Of a stretch of 64,000 nucleotides of DNA, positions 18,392 to 26,242 are shown piece by piece. A program made the translations under genes and the position numbers. This DNA comes from CAIWHR01 sp963708855 (GTDB lineage: Bacteria > Pseudomonadota > Gammaproteobacteria > Burkholderiales > Casimicrobiaceae). The stretch spans positions 1-64,000 of the forward strand of contig CAVPUM010000008.1 in the NCBI GenBank assembly GCA_963708855.1, given 5' to 3'. The notes beneath the pieces are model-generated. The model was not told the origin of the DNA and made no database searches. It saw nothing but the letters and a program-made list of their open reading frames with translations. Position 1 is the first letter of the stretch; every line of letters starts with the position of its first letter.

Positions 18392-19276
18392 TCAGGTCCA
18401 GTAGAGGCGCGTCGGATTGTCGACCAGCAGCGTGCGCTGCAACGCGGGATTGGTGGCGATGCGCGGCACGAAGTCGACCAGCGCACCGTCATCGGGCATG
18501 TGGGTCTTCATGTTGGGATGCGGCCAGTCGGTGCCCCAGAGCACGCGGTCCGGAAACGCGTCCACCAGCCGGCGGGCGAACGGCACCACGTCGTCGTAGG
18601 TCGGGGGCCCCGATTGCGACAACCGCTCCGGGCAGCTCACCTTCGACCAGATGTTCGGATGCTCCGCAAGAAGGCGGACGAAGCGCTCAAACTCCGGGCC
18701 ATCGACCGGCTTCGTCACGTCCGGCCTGCCCATGTGATCGACGACGACCGTGGTCGGCAGCGCGGTGAAGAAGTCCCACAGCTCGGGCAGATCCTGCGCC
18801 TCGAAGTACACGACCACGTGCCATCCCAGCGGCGCGATGCGGGCGGCGATTTCGAACAGGACCTCGCGCGGCGTGAAATCGACGAGGCGCCGGACGAAAT
18901 TGAAACGCGTCCCGCGCACCCCGGCGTCGTGCATCGCCCTGAGCTCGGCGTCGGTCACGCCGCGCCCGACGGAGACCACGCCGCGCGCCATGCCCCTGGA
19001 GTGGGCGAGTGCATCGAGCAGCGCGCGGTTGTCGTTGCCGTGACAGGTCGCCTGGACGATGACGTTGCGCTCGAAGCCGAGGCGGTCGCGCAGCGCGAAC
19101 AGCTTTTCCTTCGGCGCGTCGCACGGCGTGTACTTGCGCTCCGGCGCGTAGGGGAACACCGCGCCCGGGCCGAACACGTGGCAGTGCGCGTCCACCGCGC
19201 CCGGCGGCGGCTTGAACCGGGGCCGCGAGGGATCCGGGTGGAAGGGCAGGTAGTCGGGATCCATGATCGAAGGCAT
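18392..19276 (-). CDS. ligI: 2-pyrone-4,6-dicarboxylate lactonase LigI
   Basis: A 294-residue amidohydrolase-superfamily lactonase that hydrolyses 2-pyrone-4,6-dicarboxylate to 4-oxalomesaconate without needing a metal. Signature segments are GAVDAHCHVFGPGAVFPYAPERKYTP, FERNVIVQATCHGNDN, GVRGTRFNFVRRLVDF, VVDHMGRPD and LWGTDWPHPN (catalytic Asp). The length is as expected. It directly precedes ligA in the operon. Confidence 0.93.
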   Translation of the reverse strand: MPSIMDPDYLPFHPDPSRPRFKPPPGAVDAHCHVFGPGAVFPYAPERKYTPCDAPKEKLFALRDRLGFERNVIVQATCHGNDNRALLDALAHSRGMARGVVSVGRGVTDAELRAMHDAGVRGTRFNFVRRLVDFTPREVLFEIAARIAPLGWHVVVYFEAQDLPELWDFFTALPTTVVVDHMGRPDVTKPVDGPEFERFVRLLAEHPNIWSKVSCPERLSQSGPPTYDDVVPFARRLVDAFPDRVLWGTDWPHPNMKTHMPDDGALVDFVPRIATNPALQRTLLVDNPTRLYWT

Positions 19277-19288
19277 CGTCGCGGCGGA

Positions 19289-20206
19289 TCACCTGCGCCG
19301 GGCAAGCTCGGCAAGTATGCGGTCCGCGTCATCGCGCCAATCCGCGCGGGCCGCCACGCGCTCGCCCAGCGCGCCGGCATCGGCGAGATCGGCGACCCAC
19401 GCCTGGCGCTGCGCGGTGCCGGCGGCCGACCACGGTTCGAGCCCGGCTTCCCGCACCGTCTGTGCGGCCTCGCGCATTTCCTCGGCGCGGCGGCGGCCGT
19501 GCTGGATCGCTCGCTCGAAGAAGTACGCGCCCTGCCGCTCCCAGTCAACGCCGGGAAAGGTCTCCGCCAGCGACGCCAGCATGGCTGCCTCGACGCCATA
19601 CGCACGCGCGGTGGTGTAGCTCTCGATGACCATCGCCTCGAGGCCCTTGATCATCACGCTGCGACACATCTTGGTGGCGGAGGCGACGCCGAGCCTGGGG
19701 GATCCTGCCTTGGCGGCGAAGCCCAGTTCGTCGAGCAGGGGCTTGAGCTCGTCGCCGTGCGGCCCGCCCAGGAGCAGCGGCACGCGAATGCGATAGGGCG
19801 GCATGGAGGTCATCACCGCGCCTTCGACGAAGCGTCCTCCCGCCCCGTCGATCAGGGCGGCTGCCCTGACCTTCGCGCCGGGCGAGGCCGAATTGAAATC
19901 GAGGAACCAGGTGCCCGGTCGTACGGCCGGTGCCCAGGCTTCGGCCACGGCGACGGTCTGGCTCGCCGTGACGGCGCTGAGCACCAGATCCGCGTGCGCT
20001 GCCAGGTCCGCGTGCGATGCCGCGAGCTCCACGCCGAGCCGCGCCGCGTGCGCCGCGAGCGGGCCCGCCTGCGCGGTACCGAGCTTGATGTCGTAGGCGC
20101 CGATCCGCGCCACGCCCCGCGCGCGCAGATCCTCGGCGAGGATGCGCCCGACTTCACCGTAGCCGACGAGGGCGATGCGAAGCTGTGCAGGAGACAGCGA
20201 GGACAT
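19289..20206 (-). CDS. NAD(P)-dependent oxidoreductase with DUF1932 domain
   Basis: A 305-residue protein of the 6-phosphogluconate/3-hydroxyisobutyrate dehydrogenase superfamily. The N-terminal Rossmann motif is IALVGYGEVGRILAEDL; FLDFNSASPGAK and the following GAVMTSMPPY segment replace the usual GAPVSGG, and the C-terminal DUF1932 part carries TKMCRSVMIKGLEAMVIES with the conserved lysine. It is packed between ligI and ligK (12- and 4-base gaps), so it is almost surely co-expressed with the protocatechuate genes, but it has no assigned step in the classical pathway. It might reduce a keto-acid intermediate or shunt product. Confidence 0.87.
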   Translation of the reverse strand: MSSLSPAQLRIALVGYGEVGRILAEDLRARGVARIGAYDIKLGTAQAGPLAAHAARLGVELAASHADLAAHADLVLSAVTASQTVAVAEAWAPAVRPGTWFLDFNSASPGAKVRAAALIDGAGGRFVEGAVMTSMPPYRIRVPLLLGGPHGDELKPLLDELGFAAKAGSPRLGVASATKMCRSVMIKGLEAMVIESYTTARAYGVEAAMLASLAETFPGVDWERQGAYFFERAIQHGRRRAEEMREAAQTVREAGLEPWSAAGTAQRQAWVADLADAGALGERVAARADWRDDADRILAELARRR

Positions 20207-20211
20207 CCGCT

Positions 20212-20907
20212 TCAGTCGAGGTATTTGAGGCCGGCCTTCGCGAGCGGCTCGCGCATGCCGTAGAGGTCGAGTCCCAGCTCGCCGGCCGCGAGGCGGGCGC
20301 GCGTCGCCTCTTCCTTCTTCTCGCGCGCCGCGGACGCGTCGGCCACGGTCGCCGCGTCGGCGCGCGGCACGACCACCACGCCGTCGTCGTCGGCCACGAT
20401 CACGTCGCCGGGATACACGAGCGTGCCGGCGCAGATCACGGGCACGTTGACCGCGCCGAGCGTCGCCTTCACCGTGCCGCGCGCGCTGACCGCGCGCGAC
20501 CAGACCGGGAACTTCATCTCGGCCAGGCTGCGCGTGTCACGCACCCCCGCATCGATGACGAGCCCCCGCGCACCGCGCGCCCGGTACGAGGTCGCGAGAA
20601 GGTCGCCGAACATCCCGTCGTCGTTCGCCGTGGTCACCGCGACCACGACGATGTCGCCGGGGCGGATCACCTCGGCGACGACGTGCAGCATCCAGTTGTC
20701 GCCCGGCTGCGCCAGCACCGTGACCGCGCTGCCGCAGGCGGCCGCGTTCGGCCAGACCGGGCGCATGCAGGGCTGCAGCAATCCCGTGCGGCGCTGCGCC
20801 TCGTGCACGGTCGCCACACCGAACCGGCCGAGGCGCTCGACCGCCGCCGGATCGGCGCGCACGACATTGCGCACCACGATGCCCGTCGTCTGGTAATGGT
20901 TCATCAC
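20212..20907 (-). CDS. ligK: 4-carboxy-4-hydroxy-2-oxoadipate aldolase/oxaloacetate decarboxylase LigK
   Basis: A 231-residue RraA-fold class II aldolase cleaving 4-carboxy-4-hydroxy-2-oxoadipate to pyruvate and oxaloacetate, the last step of the 4,5-cleavage route. It shows VATVHEAQRRTGLL, the substrate/metal loop DNWMLHVVAEVIRPGDIVVV, ARGLVIDAGVRDT (metal-binding Asp and substrate Arg) and VYPGDVIVADDDGVVVVPR. Length fits LigK/GalC (about 228). Gene order ligU-ligK is the usual one. Confidence 0.93.
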   Translation of the reverse strand: MMNHYQTTGIVVRNVVRADPAAVERLGRFGVATVHEAQRRTGLLQPCMRPVWPNAAACGSAVTVLAQPGDNWMLHVVAEVIRPGDIVVVAVTTANDDGMFGDLLATSYRARGARGLVIDAGVRDTRSLAEMKFPVWSRAVSARGTVKATLGAVNVPVICAGTLVYPGDVIVADDDGVVVVPRADAATVADASAAREKKEEATRARLAAGELGLDLYGMREPLAKAGLKYLD

Positions 20908-20946
20908 GTGCTAGCCTTTCGCCGGTTCATGGTTCCTCGTCCCGCT

Positions 20947-22053
20947 TCAGGCGGCGCGCCGCAAGGCCGCTTCGCCGTCCCACACCGCGCGGGGAACCAA
21001 CACCTCCCCGCGCATGATGAGCCGGGCCGTGCGCAACAGCGCGGCCCGTAGGACGCTTTGCGGGTGCGCCGGGTCGAGCTCGAGCTCGACGGTGAACTCG
21101 CCGGTCGGATGCTCGACCGATACCGCCTTCCGGAGGCCCGGGGGCAGGCGTGCGATGCCGTCGGCCACTGAGCCCCTCAGGACGGCGGCCGTCGCGAGGG
21201 TCACGGCGCCGAGCACGCCGACCGCCGAGTGACAATCGTGCGGGATGAAGGTACGCGAGCAGAGGCTGCCGTCGGCGCGCGGTGGCGCGATCAGCGACAC
21301 CTTCGGGACGATCTTCTTCGTCACGTCACCGAGATTCATCGCGGGTCCCGCCTGCCGCCGGATCGATTCGAGGCGCGCCTTGAGCTCGGCGTCGGCATTG
21401 AGCACGTCGCGCGACTCGTAGCCGGTGCGGCCGAGATCGGATGCGCGAAGCACGACCACCGGCATCCCGTTGTCGATGCAGGTCACCGGCACGCCGTCGA
21501 AGGTGTCGATGAGCCGGCCGGTCGGCAGCAGCTTGCCGCAAACCGACCCTGCCGTGTCGAGAAAGCTGATCCGGATCGGGGCCGAGGTTCCCGGGACGCC
21601 GTCGATCCGCGCCGATCCCTCATAGGTGATTCGGCCATCGGGGGTCTGCAGCACGACGTCGGACAGCATGCCCGTGTTGCGTGTCAGTATCCGCGCCGTG
21701 GTCTCGGCGCCGCGCGCCGGGATGAGGCCACGCTCCAGCGCGAAAGGACCCACGGCCGCCAGCATGTTGCCGCAGTTGGGCGTGGTGTCGATGCGCGCCT
21801 CGTCGATCAGGACCTGCGCGAACAGGAAGTCCAGGTCCACGCCGGGGCGCGCCGAGCGTGCGACGATGCCGACCTTGCTCGTGAGCGGATCGGCGCCGCC
21901 CAGGCCGTCGATCTGGCGCGCGTCGGGCGAACCCATGGCCGCGAGCAGCACCCGGTCGCGCAACGCCGGGTCCTCGGGCAGGTCCGACTCGGCAAAGAAC
22001 GGCCCGCGCGACGTGCCGCCGCGCATGAACAGGCAGGGGATGGCGGTTTGCAT
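20947..22053 (-). CDS. ligU: 4-oxalomesaconate tautomerase LigU (PrpF fold)
   Basis: A 368-residue PrpF-family isomerase that interconverts the keto/enol forms of 4-oxalomesaconate so that LigJ can hydrate it. Family motifs are CLFMRGGTSRGPFF, DARQIDGLGGADPLTSKV, DTTPNCGNMLAAVGPFA and HDCHSAVGVLGAVTLA. I chose ATG 22053 (MQTAIPC), preceded by GGAGAG; an upstream GTG at 22065 is possible. It is the first gene of the minus-strand catabolic array, so its promoter, shared with the divergent LysR gene, should govern the whole run. Confidence 0.92.
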   Translation of the reverse strand: MQTAIPCLFMRGGTSRGPFFAESDLPEDPALRDRVLLAAMGSPDARQIDGLGGADPLTSKVGIVARSARPGVDLDFLFAQVLIDEARIDTTPNCGNMLAAVGPFALERGLIPARGAETTARILTRNTGMLSDVVLQTPDGRITYEGSARIDGVPGTSAPIRISFLDTAGSVCGKLLPTGRLIDTFDGVPVTCIDNGMPVVVLRASDLGRTGYESRDVLNADAELKARLESIRRQAGPAMNLGDVTKKIVPKVSLIAPPRADGSLCSRTFIPHDCHSAVGVLGAVTLATAAVLRGSVADGIARLPPGLRKAVSVEHPTGEFTVELELDPAHPQSVLRAALLRTARLIMRGEVLVPRAVWDGEAALRRAA

Positions 22054-22118
22054 GGCGCTCTCCACGGTGAGCCAGTGGAAGTGTGCGCCAAACCCGCCCT
22101 ATCGAAAACCCGCATTGC

Positions 22119-22146
22119 TATACTAGCAGTTATGCCGTATCGGCAT
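22119..22146. promoter_or_regulatory. Likely LysR operator and promoter elements between ligU and the LysR gene
   Basis: The 131-base divergent gap holds an interrupted palindrome ATGCC-GTATC-GGCAT (22132-22146), which also fits the T-N11-A pattern of LysR-type sites. Next to it is TATACT (22119-22124), a good -10 on the plus strand for the regulator, and its complement AGTATA could serve the opposite direction. The palindrome is 38 bases before the regulator start and about 79 before ligU, the usual place for a recognition site from which a LysR protein represses itself and activates the target operon. Binding is inference. Confidence 0.5.
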
Positions 22147-22184
22147 GGATGATCGGAACCTGACGGAAACGGCAGCACACGGCG

Positions 22185-23084
22185 ATGGAACTGAAACAGC
22201 TCGAGTACTTCGTCAACGTGGTCGATCTCGGCGGATTCAGCCGCGCCGGGCGCGTGCTCGGGGTTGCGCAGCCGGCGATAAGCCGGCAGATACGCAGCCT
22301 CGAGGTGGAGCTGCGCCAGAACCTGCTGCTGCGCAACGGACGAGGCGCCCGGCCCACCGAGGCGGGCAAGCGTCTGCTCGATCACGCGCGCGGCATCCTG
22401 CAGCAGGTGGATCGGGCGCGGCGCGATGTCGACGAGACCAAGGATGCGCCTGTCGGCCATGTCGTCGTCGGACTCCCGCCCACCGTCGCGCGGCACCTTA
22501 CCGTGCCCGTCGTGCGCGAGTTCCGGCAGCGCTTTTCCGCCGGCTCCCTTTCCATCGTCGAAGGCCTGTCGGCGACCATCCACGAGTGGCTGCTGGTAGG
22601 TCGCGTCGACGTGGGTGTCGTCTACAACCCCGTCGCGTCGCCGGCGGTGGACGCGCGTCCCCTGCTCGAGGAGCAACTGTGCCTCATCGGCCCCAGGCGC
22701 AAGGCGCGCGAGGCGGCCACCCTCCGGTTGCGCGACCTGCCGCGCTTCCCGTTGCTCATCCCGAGCCGTCCGCACGCCATTCGCATGCTGGTCGACACCC
22801 GCCTGGCGGGTCTGGGCCTGCGGCCGCAGGTCGCGATGGAAATCGATGCGGTGCCGGCGATCCTGGAACTCGTGGCGGAAGGCCACGGCTTTGCGGTCCT
22901 GTCGCCCCGAGCGTTGCATGGCGGAGAAGCGGCACGGCGGCTCACTGCCCGGTCCATCGTCCAGCCGCGACTCCTGAGCAAGCTCGCCATCGCCACGTCG
23001 GCCCAGCGCCCGTCGACGCCGATCCAGCTGCGGGCGATCGAACTGATCGAGAGGCTCATCGGACCGGCCCTCGCCGTATCGTGA
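22185..23084 (+). CDS. LysR-type regulator divergent from the lig array
   Basis: A 299-residue LysR transcription factor. The winged-helix N-terminus reads MELKQLEYFVNVVDLGGFSRAGRVLGVAQPAIS-type, with an unusually glycine/arginine-rich stretch RNGRGARPTEAG in the wing; residues 90-295 form the inducer-binding domain. It is transcribed away from ligU, with a palindromic site between them, so it is the best candidate to control the ligUK...pobA array in response to an aromatic acid or pathway intermediate. It ends 153 bases before the next gene. Confidence 0.92.
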   Translation: MELKQLEYFVNVVDLGGFSRAGRVLGVAQPAISRQIRSLEVELRQNLLLRNGRGARPTEAGKRLLDHARGILQQVDRARRDVDETKDAPVGHVVVGLPPTVARHLTVPVVREFRQRFSAGSLSIVEGLSATIHEWLLVGRVDVGVVYNPVASPAVDARPLLEEQLCLIGPRRKAREAATLRLRDLPRFPLLIPSRPHAIRMLVDTRLAGLGLRPQVAMEIDAVPAILELVAEGHGFAVLSPRALHGGEAARRLTARSIVQPRLLSKLAIATSAQRPSTPIQLRAIELIERLIGPALAVS

Positions 23085-23237
23085 AGGGGACAGAACCCGT
23101 GAAATCTGCTTAAACTAGGCGCTGCCGCCGACGCGCCGCCATCGAATCGCCCTGGAACCGACGATGGTGCACGACGGCGCCGCTCCGCAAGGGGCGCCGA
23201 AGGGATAGACCTGCTGCGTTCCGCCGCGTTCGAAAGG

Positions 23238-24359
23238 ATGACCGCTGTGACCCCCCGCACGATACCCCCATTCCGCGCCGATCACGTGGGCAGCTTCCTG
23301 CGGCCGAAGTACCTGCTCGACGCCAGGGCAAGCAAGGCGCGCGGCGAGATCACTGCGGCCGAGCTGCGCGCCGTCGAGGATCGGGCGATCGTCGAGGTCG
23401 TGCGGATGCAGGAAGACGCCGGCCTGCAATCCATCACCGACGGCGAGTTTCGCCGGACGTACTTCCACATCGACTTCCTGGAGCAGATGGGTGGCGTCAA
23501 ATGCGACGACGTGGTGACGATCCGCCGGGCCGACGGTACCGATGAGCTGGCGCCGCCCGTGATGCGTGTGGTGGACAAGGTCCGGCACGTGAAGGACATC
23601 CAGCGCGCCGACTTCACGTATCTGCGCAGCCTGACGCGCCGCACGCCGAAGGTGACGATACCTTCGCCGACGATGCTGCATTTCCGCGGCGGTCGCGCCG
23701 GCATCAGCAAGGAGGCGTATCCGGACCTCGAGTCGTTCTACCAGGACGTCGCCAACGCGTACGGCGACGAGCTGCGGTCGCTGGCCGCCGCCGGGTGCAC
23801 CTACGTGCAGATGGACGACACCAACCTCGCGTACCTGTGCGACCCGAAGATGCAGGAGGCGGCCCGGCAGCGCGGCGACGATCCGCAGGAGCTGCCGCAT
23901 CGCTACGCGTCGTTCATCAATCGCGTCGTCGCCCAGAAGCCCGTCGGCATGACGCTCTGCACGCACCTGTGCCGCGGCAATTTCCGGAGCACGTGGGCAG
24001 CGCAGGGAGGTTACGAGCCTGTCGCCGAGGCGCTGTTGTCGGAGATGAAGGTCGACGGCTACTTTCTCGAGTATGACGACGAGCGAAGCGGGGATTTCCG
24101 GCCGCTGCGCTTCCTGCCGAAGGGCAAGATCGTGGTGCTGGGACTCGTCACCACCAAGGTCGGGACGATGGAAGCGAAGGACGCGCTGAAGCGCCGCATC
24201 GACGAGGCCGCGCGCTACGCGCCGCTCGAGCAGCTCGCGCTGTCGCCGCAATGCGGGTTTTCGAGCACGGTCCACGGCAACGCGATCGCGATGGAGGCGC
24301 AGGTGGCCAAGTTGCGGCTGGTCGTCGAGGTCGCGGCTGAGGTCTGGGGCGGCGCCTGA
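23238..24359 (+). CDS. Methionine synthase II (MetE C-terminal domain)-like protein
   Basis: A 373-residue single-domain relative of cobalamin-independent methionine synthase, the YxjG/YxjH type. It begins FRADHVGSFLRP, has YVQMDDTNLAYLCDP, the putative zinc ligands CTHLCRGN (His and Cys), and the C-terminal LSPQCGFSST with the last Cys. The N-terminal folate-binding half of true MetE is missing. Such proteins transfer methyl groups from unknown donors or act in demethylation; since many plant-derived aromatics are O-methylated, a link to the lig genes is tempting but unsupported. Start ATG 23238. Confidence 0.88.
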   Translation: MTAVTPRTIPPFRADHVGSFLRPKYLLDARASKARGEITAAELRAVEDRAIVEVVRMQEDAGLQSITDGEFRRTYFHIDFLEQMGGVKCDDVVTIRRADGTDELAPPVMRVVDKVRHVKDIQRADFTYLRSLTRRTPKVTIPSPTMLHFRGGRAGISKEAYPDLESFYQDVANAYGDELRSLAAAGCTYVQMDDTNLAYLCDPKMQEAARQRGDDPQELPHRYASFINRVVAQKPVGMTLCTHLCRGNFRSTWAAQGGYEPVAEALLSEMKVDGYFLEYDDERSGDFRPLRFLPKGKIVVLGLVTTKVGTMEAKDALKRRIDEAARYAPLEQLALSPQCGFSSTVHGNAIAMEAQVAKLRLVVEVAAEVWGGA

Positions 24360-24363
24360 GTCC

Positions 24364-25122
24364 ATGACCCGAACCTGCCCTTCGTGCAAAAGCCGGAATG
24401 CGCGCCGCTCGTCGGTGCGCGCATCCGAGATCACGTTCCGGCACATATTCTTCTCGCCCTACCGGTGCCGGGAATGTCGTGCGCGGTTCTGGGTGATCAG
24501 CAGGAATACGTATTACCTCACCGGCATCATCGGAATCGCGATGGCCGTCGGGGCCGTGGGTTGGCATCTGGGCAACTTGATCGAATCGCCACCCGCGGAC
24601 AAGGATCCCCCCGAGACCCTCGGTGCGCCGCGCCTCGCCGACCTGGCGAAGCTTGCCGAGGGCAACGACGCGACTGCCGAGTACGAGCTCGCTCAGATAT
24701 ACGGCACCGGGATGGGCGTTCCGAGGAACCCGGCGGAAGAGTACAGCTGGCTCCAGCGCTCGGCCCGTCACGGCAACGTGCAGGCGCAATACGAGCTGGG
24801 CATCGCGCTGCGCGAGGGCCGAGGCACGGTCCAGGACTTCGACGAGGCGCGAAAGTGGCTGCAACGGGCGGCAGAGGGCGGCAACGGGCAGGCGCAATAC
24901 GCGCTCGGTCTCATGTACCGGACCGGAATGGGGACCCCCGTCGACAGCGTGAAGGGGTATGTATGGCTCAACGTCGCCGCGGCCCAGAGCGTGCCGGGAG
25001 CGGTGTCGGCGCGCGATGCCGTGCTGGCGCGCCTTTCGGCGGCGGAGTTGCAGGAGGCGCAGGCCGAAGCTCGCCGCATGAGCGAGATCTACATCCCGAA
25101 GGCGGCTCCCGCCAGGCAGTGA
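24364..25122 (+). CDS. Membrane-anchored zinc-ribbon protein with Sel1 repeats
   Basis: A 252-residue protein. The first 45 residues contain two CxxC pairs (CPSCKSRN and CRECRARF), a zinc-ribbon pattern. A single hydrophobic helix follows (about 52-70, YYLTGIIGIAMAVGAVGWHLG). The remainder holds three Sel1-type repeats of about 36 residues, with the typical AEYELAQIYGTGMGV, AQYELGIALREGRGT and AQYALGLMYRTGMGT. Sel1 repeats mediate protein contacts and here would be periplasmic. It starts 4 bases after the MetE-like gene. Function unknown. Confidence 0.85.
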   Translation: MTRTCPSCKSRNARRSSVRASEITFRHIFFSPYRCRECRARFWVISRNTYYLTGIIGIAMAVGAVGWHLGNLIESPPADKDPPETLGAPRLADLAKLAEGNDATAEYELAQIYGTGMGVPRNPAEEYSWLQRSARHGNVQAQYELGIALREGRGTVQDFDEARKWLQRAAEGGNGQAQYALGLMYRTGMGTPVDSVKGYVWLNVAAAQSVPGAVSARDAVLARLSAAELQEAQAEARRMSEIYIPKAAPARQ

Positions 25123-25129
25123 CGGGAAC

Positions 25130-26089
25130 TCAGCGGAGTCCGCCGAAGCGTTGATGGAACGCGGCCGACGCTGGCGGCAGCGTGCCGCGCGCATCCTGCA
25201 GCGTCGCGAGCAGGTGGCGTTCGGCGGCGCGATGAGTGAGGCGGTAGAAGTCGCGGCACAGCGCGTAGGCTGCCGCGCCGGGCCAGTCGAGCGGCAGCAG
25301 CGCGGCGGGCAATCGGGGATCGCGCAGCAGCACGCGGCGGTAGGCGTGGATCAGCAATGTGCGCACGACGAAGGCCTGCAACGGATCGTGGGCGGTCTCG
25401 CCCGCCAGGCGAAAACGATCGATGACGCTGCCGAACCGCAGCAGGAACCGGCGGTAGTGCGGCGGCGAGTCCGGCGAGATCCCACGCCGTGCGCAGCGAC
25501 GGCCGCGAGCGTCTGCCCGCCCAGCGTCGGGTCGTCGCGCGCGCGGACGACGACGATGTGGCGCGCCATGCGCAGCGCCGCCGCGATGCGCGGGACGGCC
25601 GACGGCACCGTCGCGGGCCGCGCGTGGACGCCCGGCGCGAGCGCGCCGAAGCCCTCCCACCCCAGCTCCTGCATGAGCGCACGGCGATTGCGCCGGCGTG
25701 GATCCGCGCGCGATCACCAGTCTCCCAGGTGTCGTCCCAGCCCTCGACGGGGGGCGCGTAGATCCGCCGGTACGCCTGCTCGAACCGCCGCGCGCCGTCC
25801 TTCGTCAGCCGATACAGGCTGCTCGCGGCCGACCGGCGTCGCGTTGCAGCCATCCCTCGCGCGCGAGACGGAACACGCTCGTGCGCACGAGCCGCTCGTT
25901 GATGCCGAACGGCGCGAGCAGCGCGATGAGGCCGGCGAGCATCACCGCGCCGCCGTGCGGCGCGATCGCGTCGCCCCAGACCGTGATGATGAGCGACGGC
26001 GCGCGCGGCGGGGCCGTCGCGAGCTGGCGCCGGATCCAGCGGCGAACCTGCGGATCGGGCGCGGGGGCGGGCAGGGCGGCGGGGCGCAT
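25130..26089 (-). CDS. paaX: Phenylacetate pathway repressor PaaX, frameshifted
   Basis: GntR-related repressor that senses phenylacetyl-CoA. In successive frames one reads APSLIITVWGDAIAPHGG, LLAPFGINERLVRTSVFRLAREGWLQ (helix-turn-helix), SLYRLTKDGARRFEQAYRRIYAPP, then LMQELGWEGFGALAPGVHARP, and RGISPDSPPHYRRFLLRFGSVIDRF to the end HQRFGGLR. These are consecutive parts of PaaX, and the total span (about 319 codons) fits. Frame changes occur near 25840, 25700 and 25480, and I take them as sequence errors. It is divergent from paaA across a 153-base gap holding an inverted repeat. Confidence 0.82.
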
Positions 26090-26125
26090 GGTTCGGAGAC
26101 GAGGCCCGGAGGGTCCGGGCAACAT

Positions 26126-26163
26126 GATACAAACTTTACACCAGATCGCCGGAAAAGTGTATC
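26126..26163. promoter_or_regulatory. Candidate PaaX operator in the paaX-paaA gap
   Basis: GATACA (26126-26131) and its exact reverse complement TGTATC (26158-26163) flank a 26-base centre, and the similarity extends inward (GATACAAACTTT on one side, GATACACTTTT when the other side is read on the minus strand). The region is AT-richer than its surroundings and lies between the divergent paaX and paaA starts, 80 bases before paaA. A role as the repressor site for phenylacetyl-CoA-responsive control is inference. Confidence 0.45.
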
Positions 26164-26242
26164 GTTTTACCCCTCTGGGGGCTGACCGCAGCTGCCGCCG
26201 CGGCAACCGCGGTCGCGCGCGTTCCCGCGACCAGGAGAATCC

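Noticed and set aside
17906..20263. A 785-codon plus-strand open frame opposite ligA, ligI and the DUF1932 gene
   Set aside because: It is Arg/His/Gly-rich with no domain, antisense to three well-recognised genes; a codon-bias shadow.
25340..25342. Possible programmed frameshifting in the paa operon
   Set aside because: No slippery heptamers or following pseudoknots accompany the breaks, and several genes would need four or five events each.
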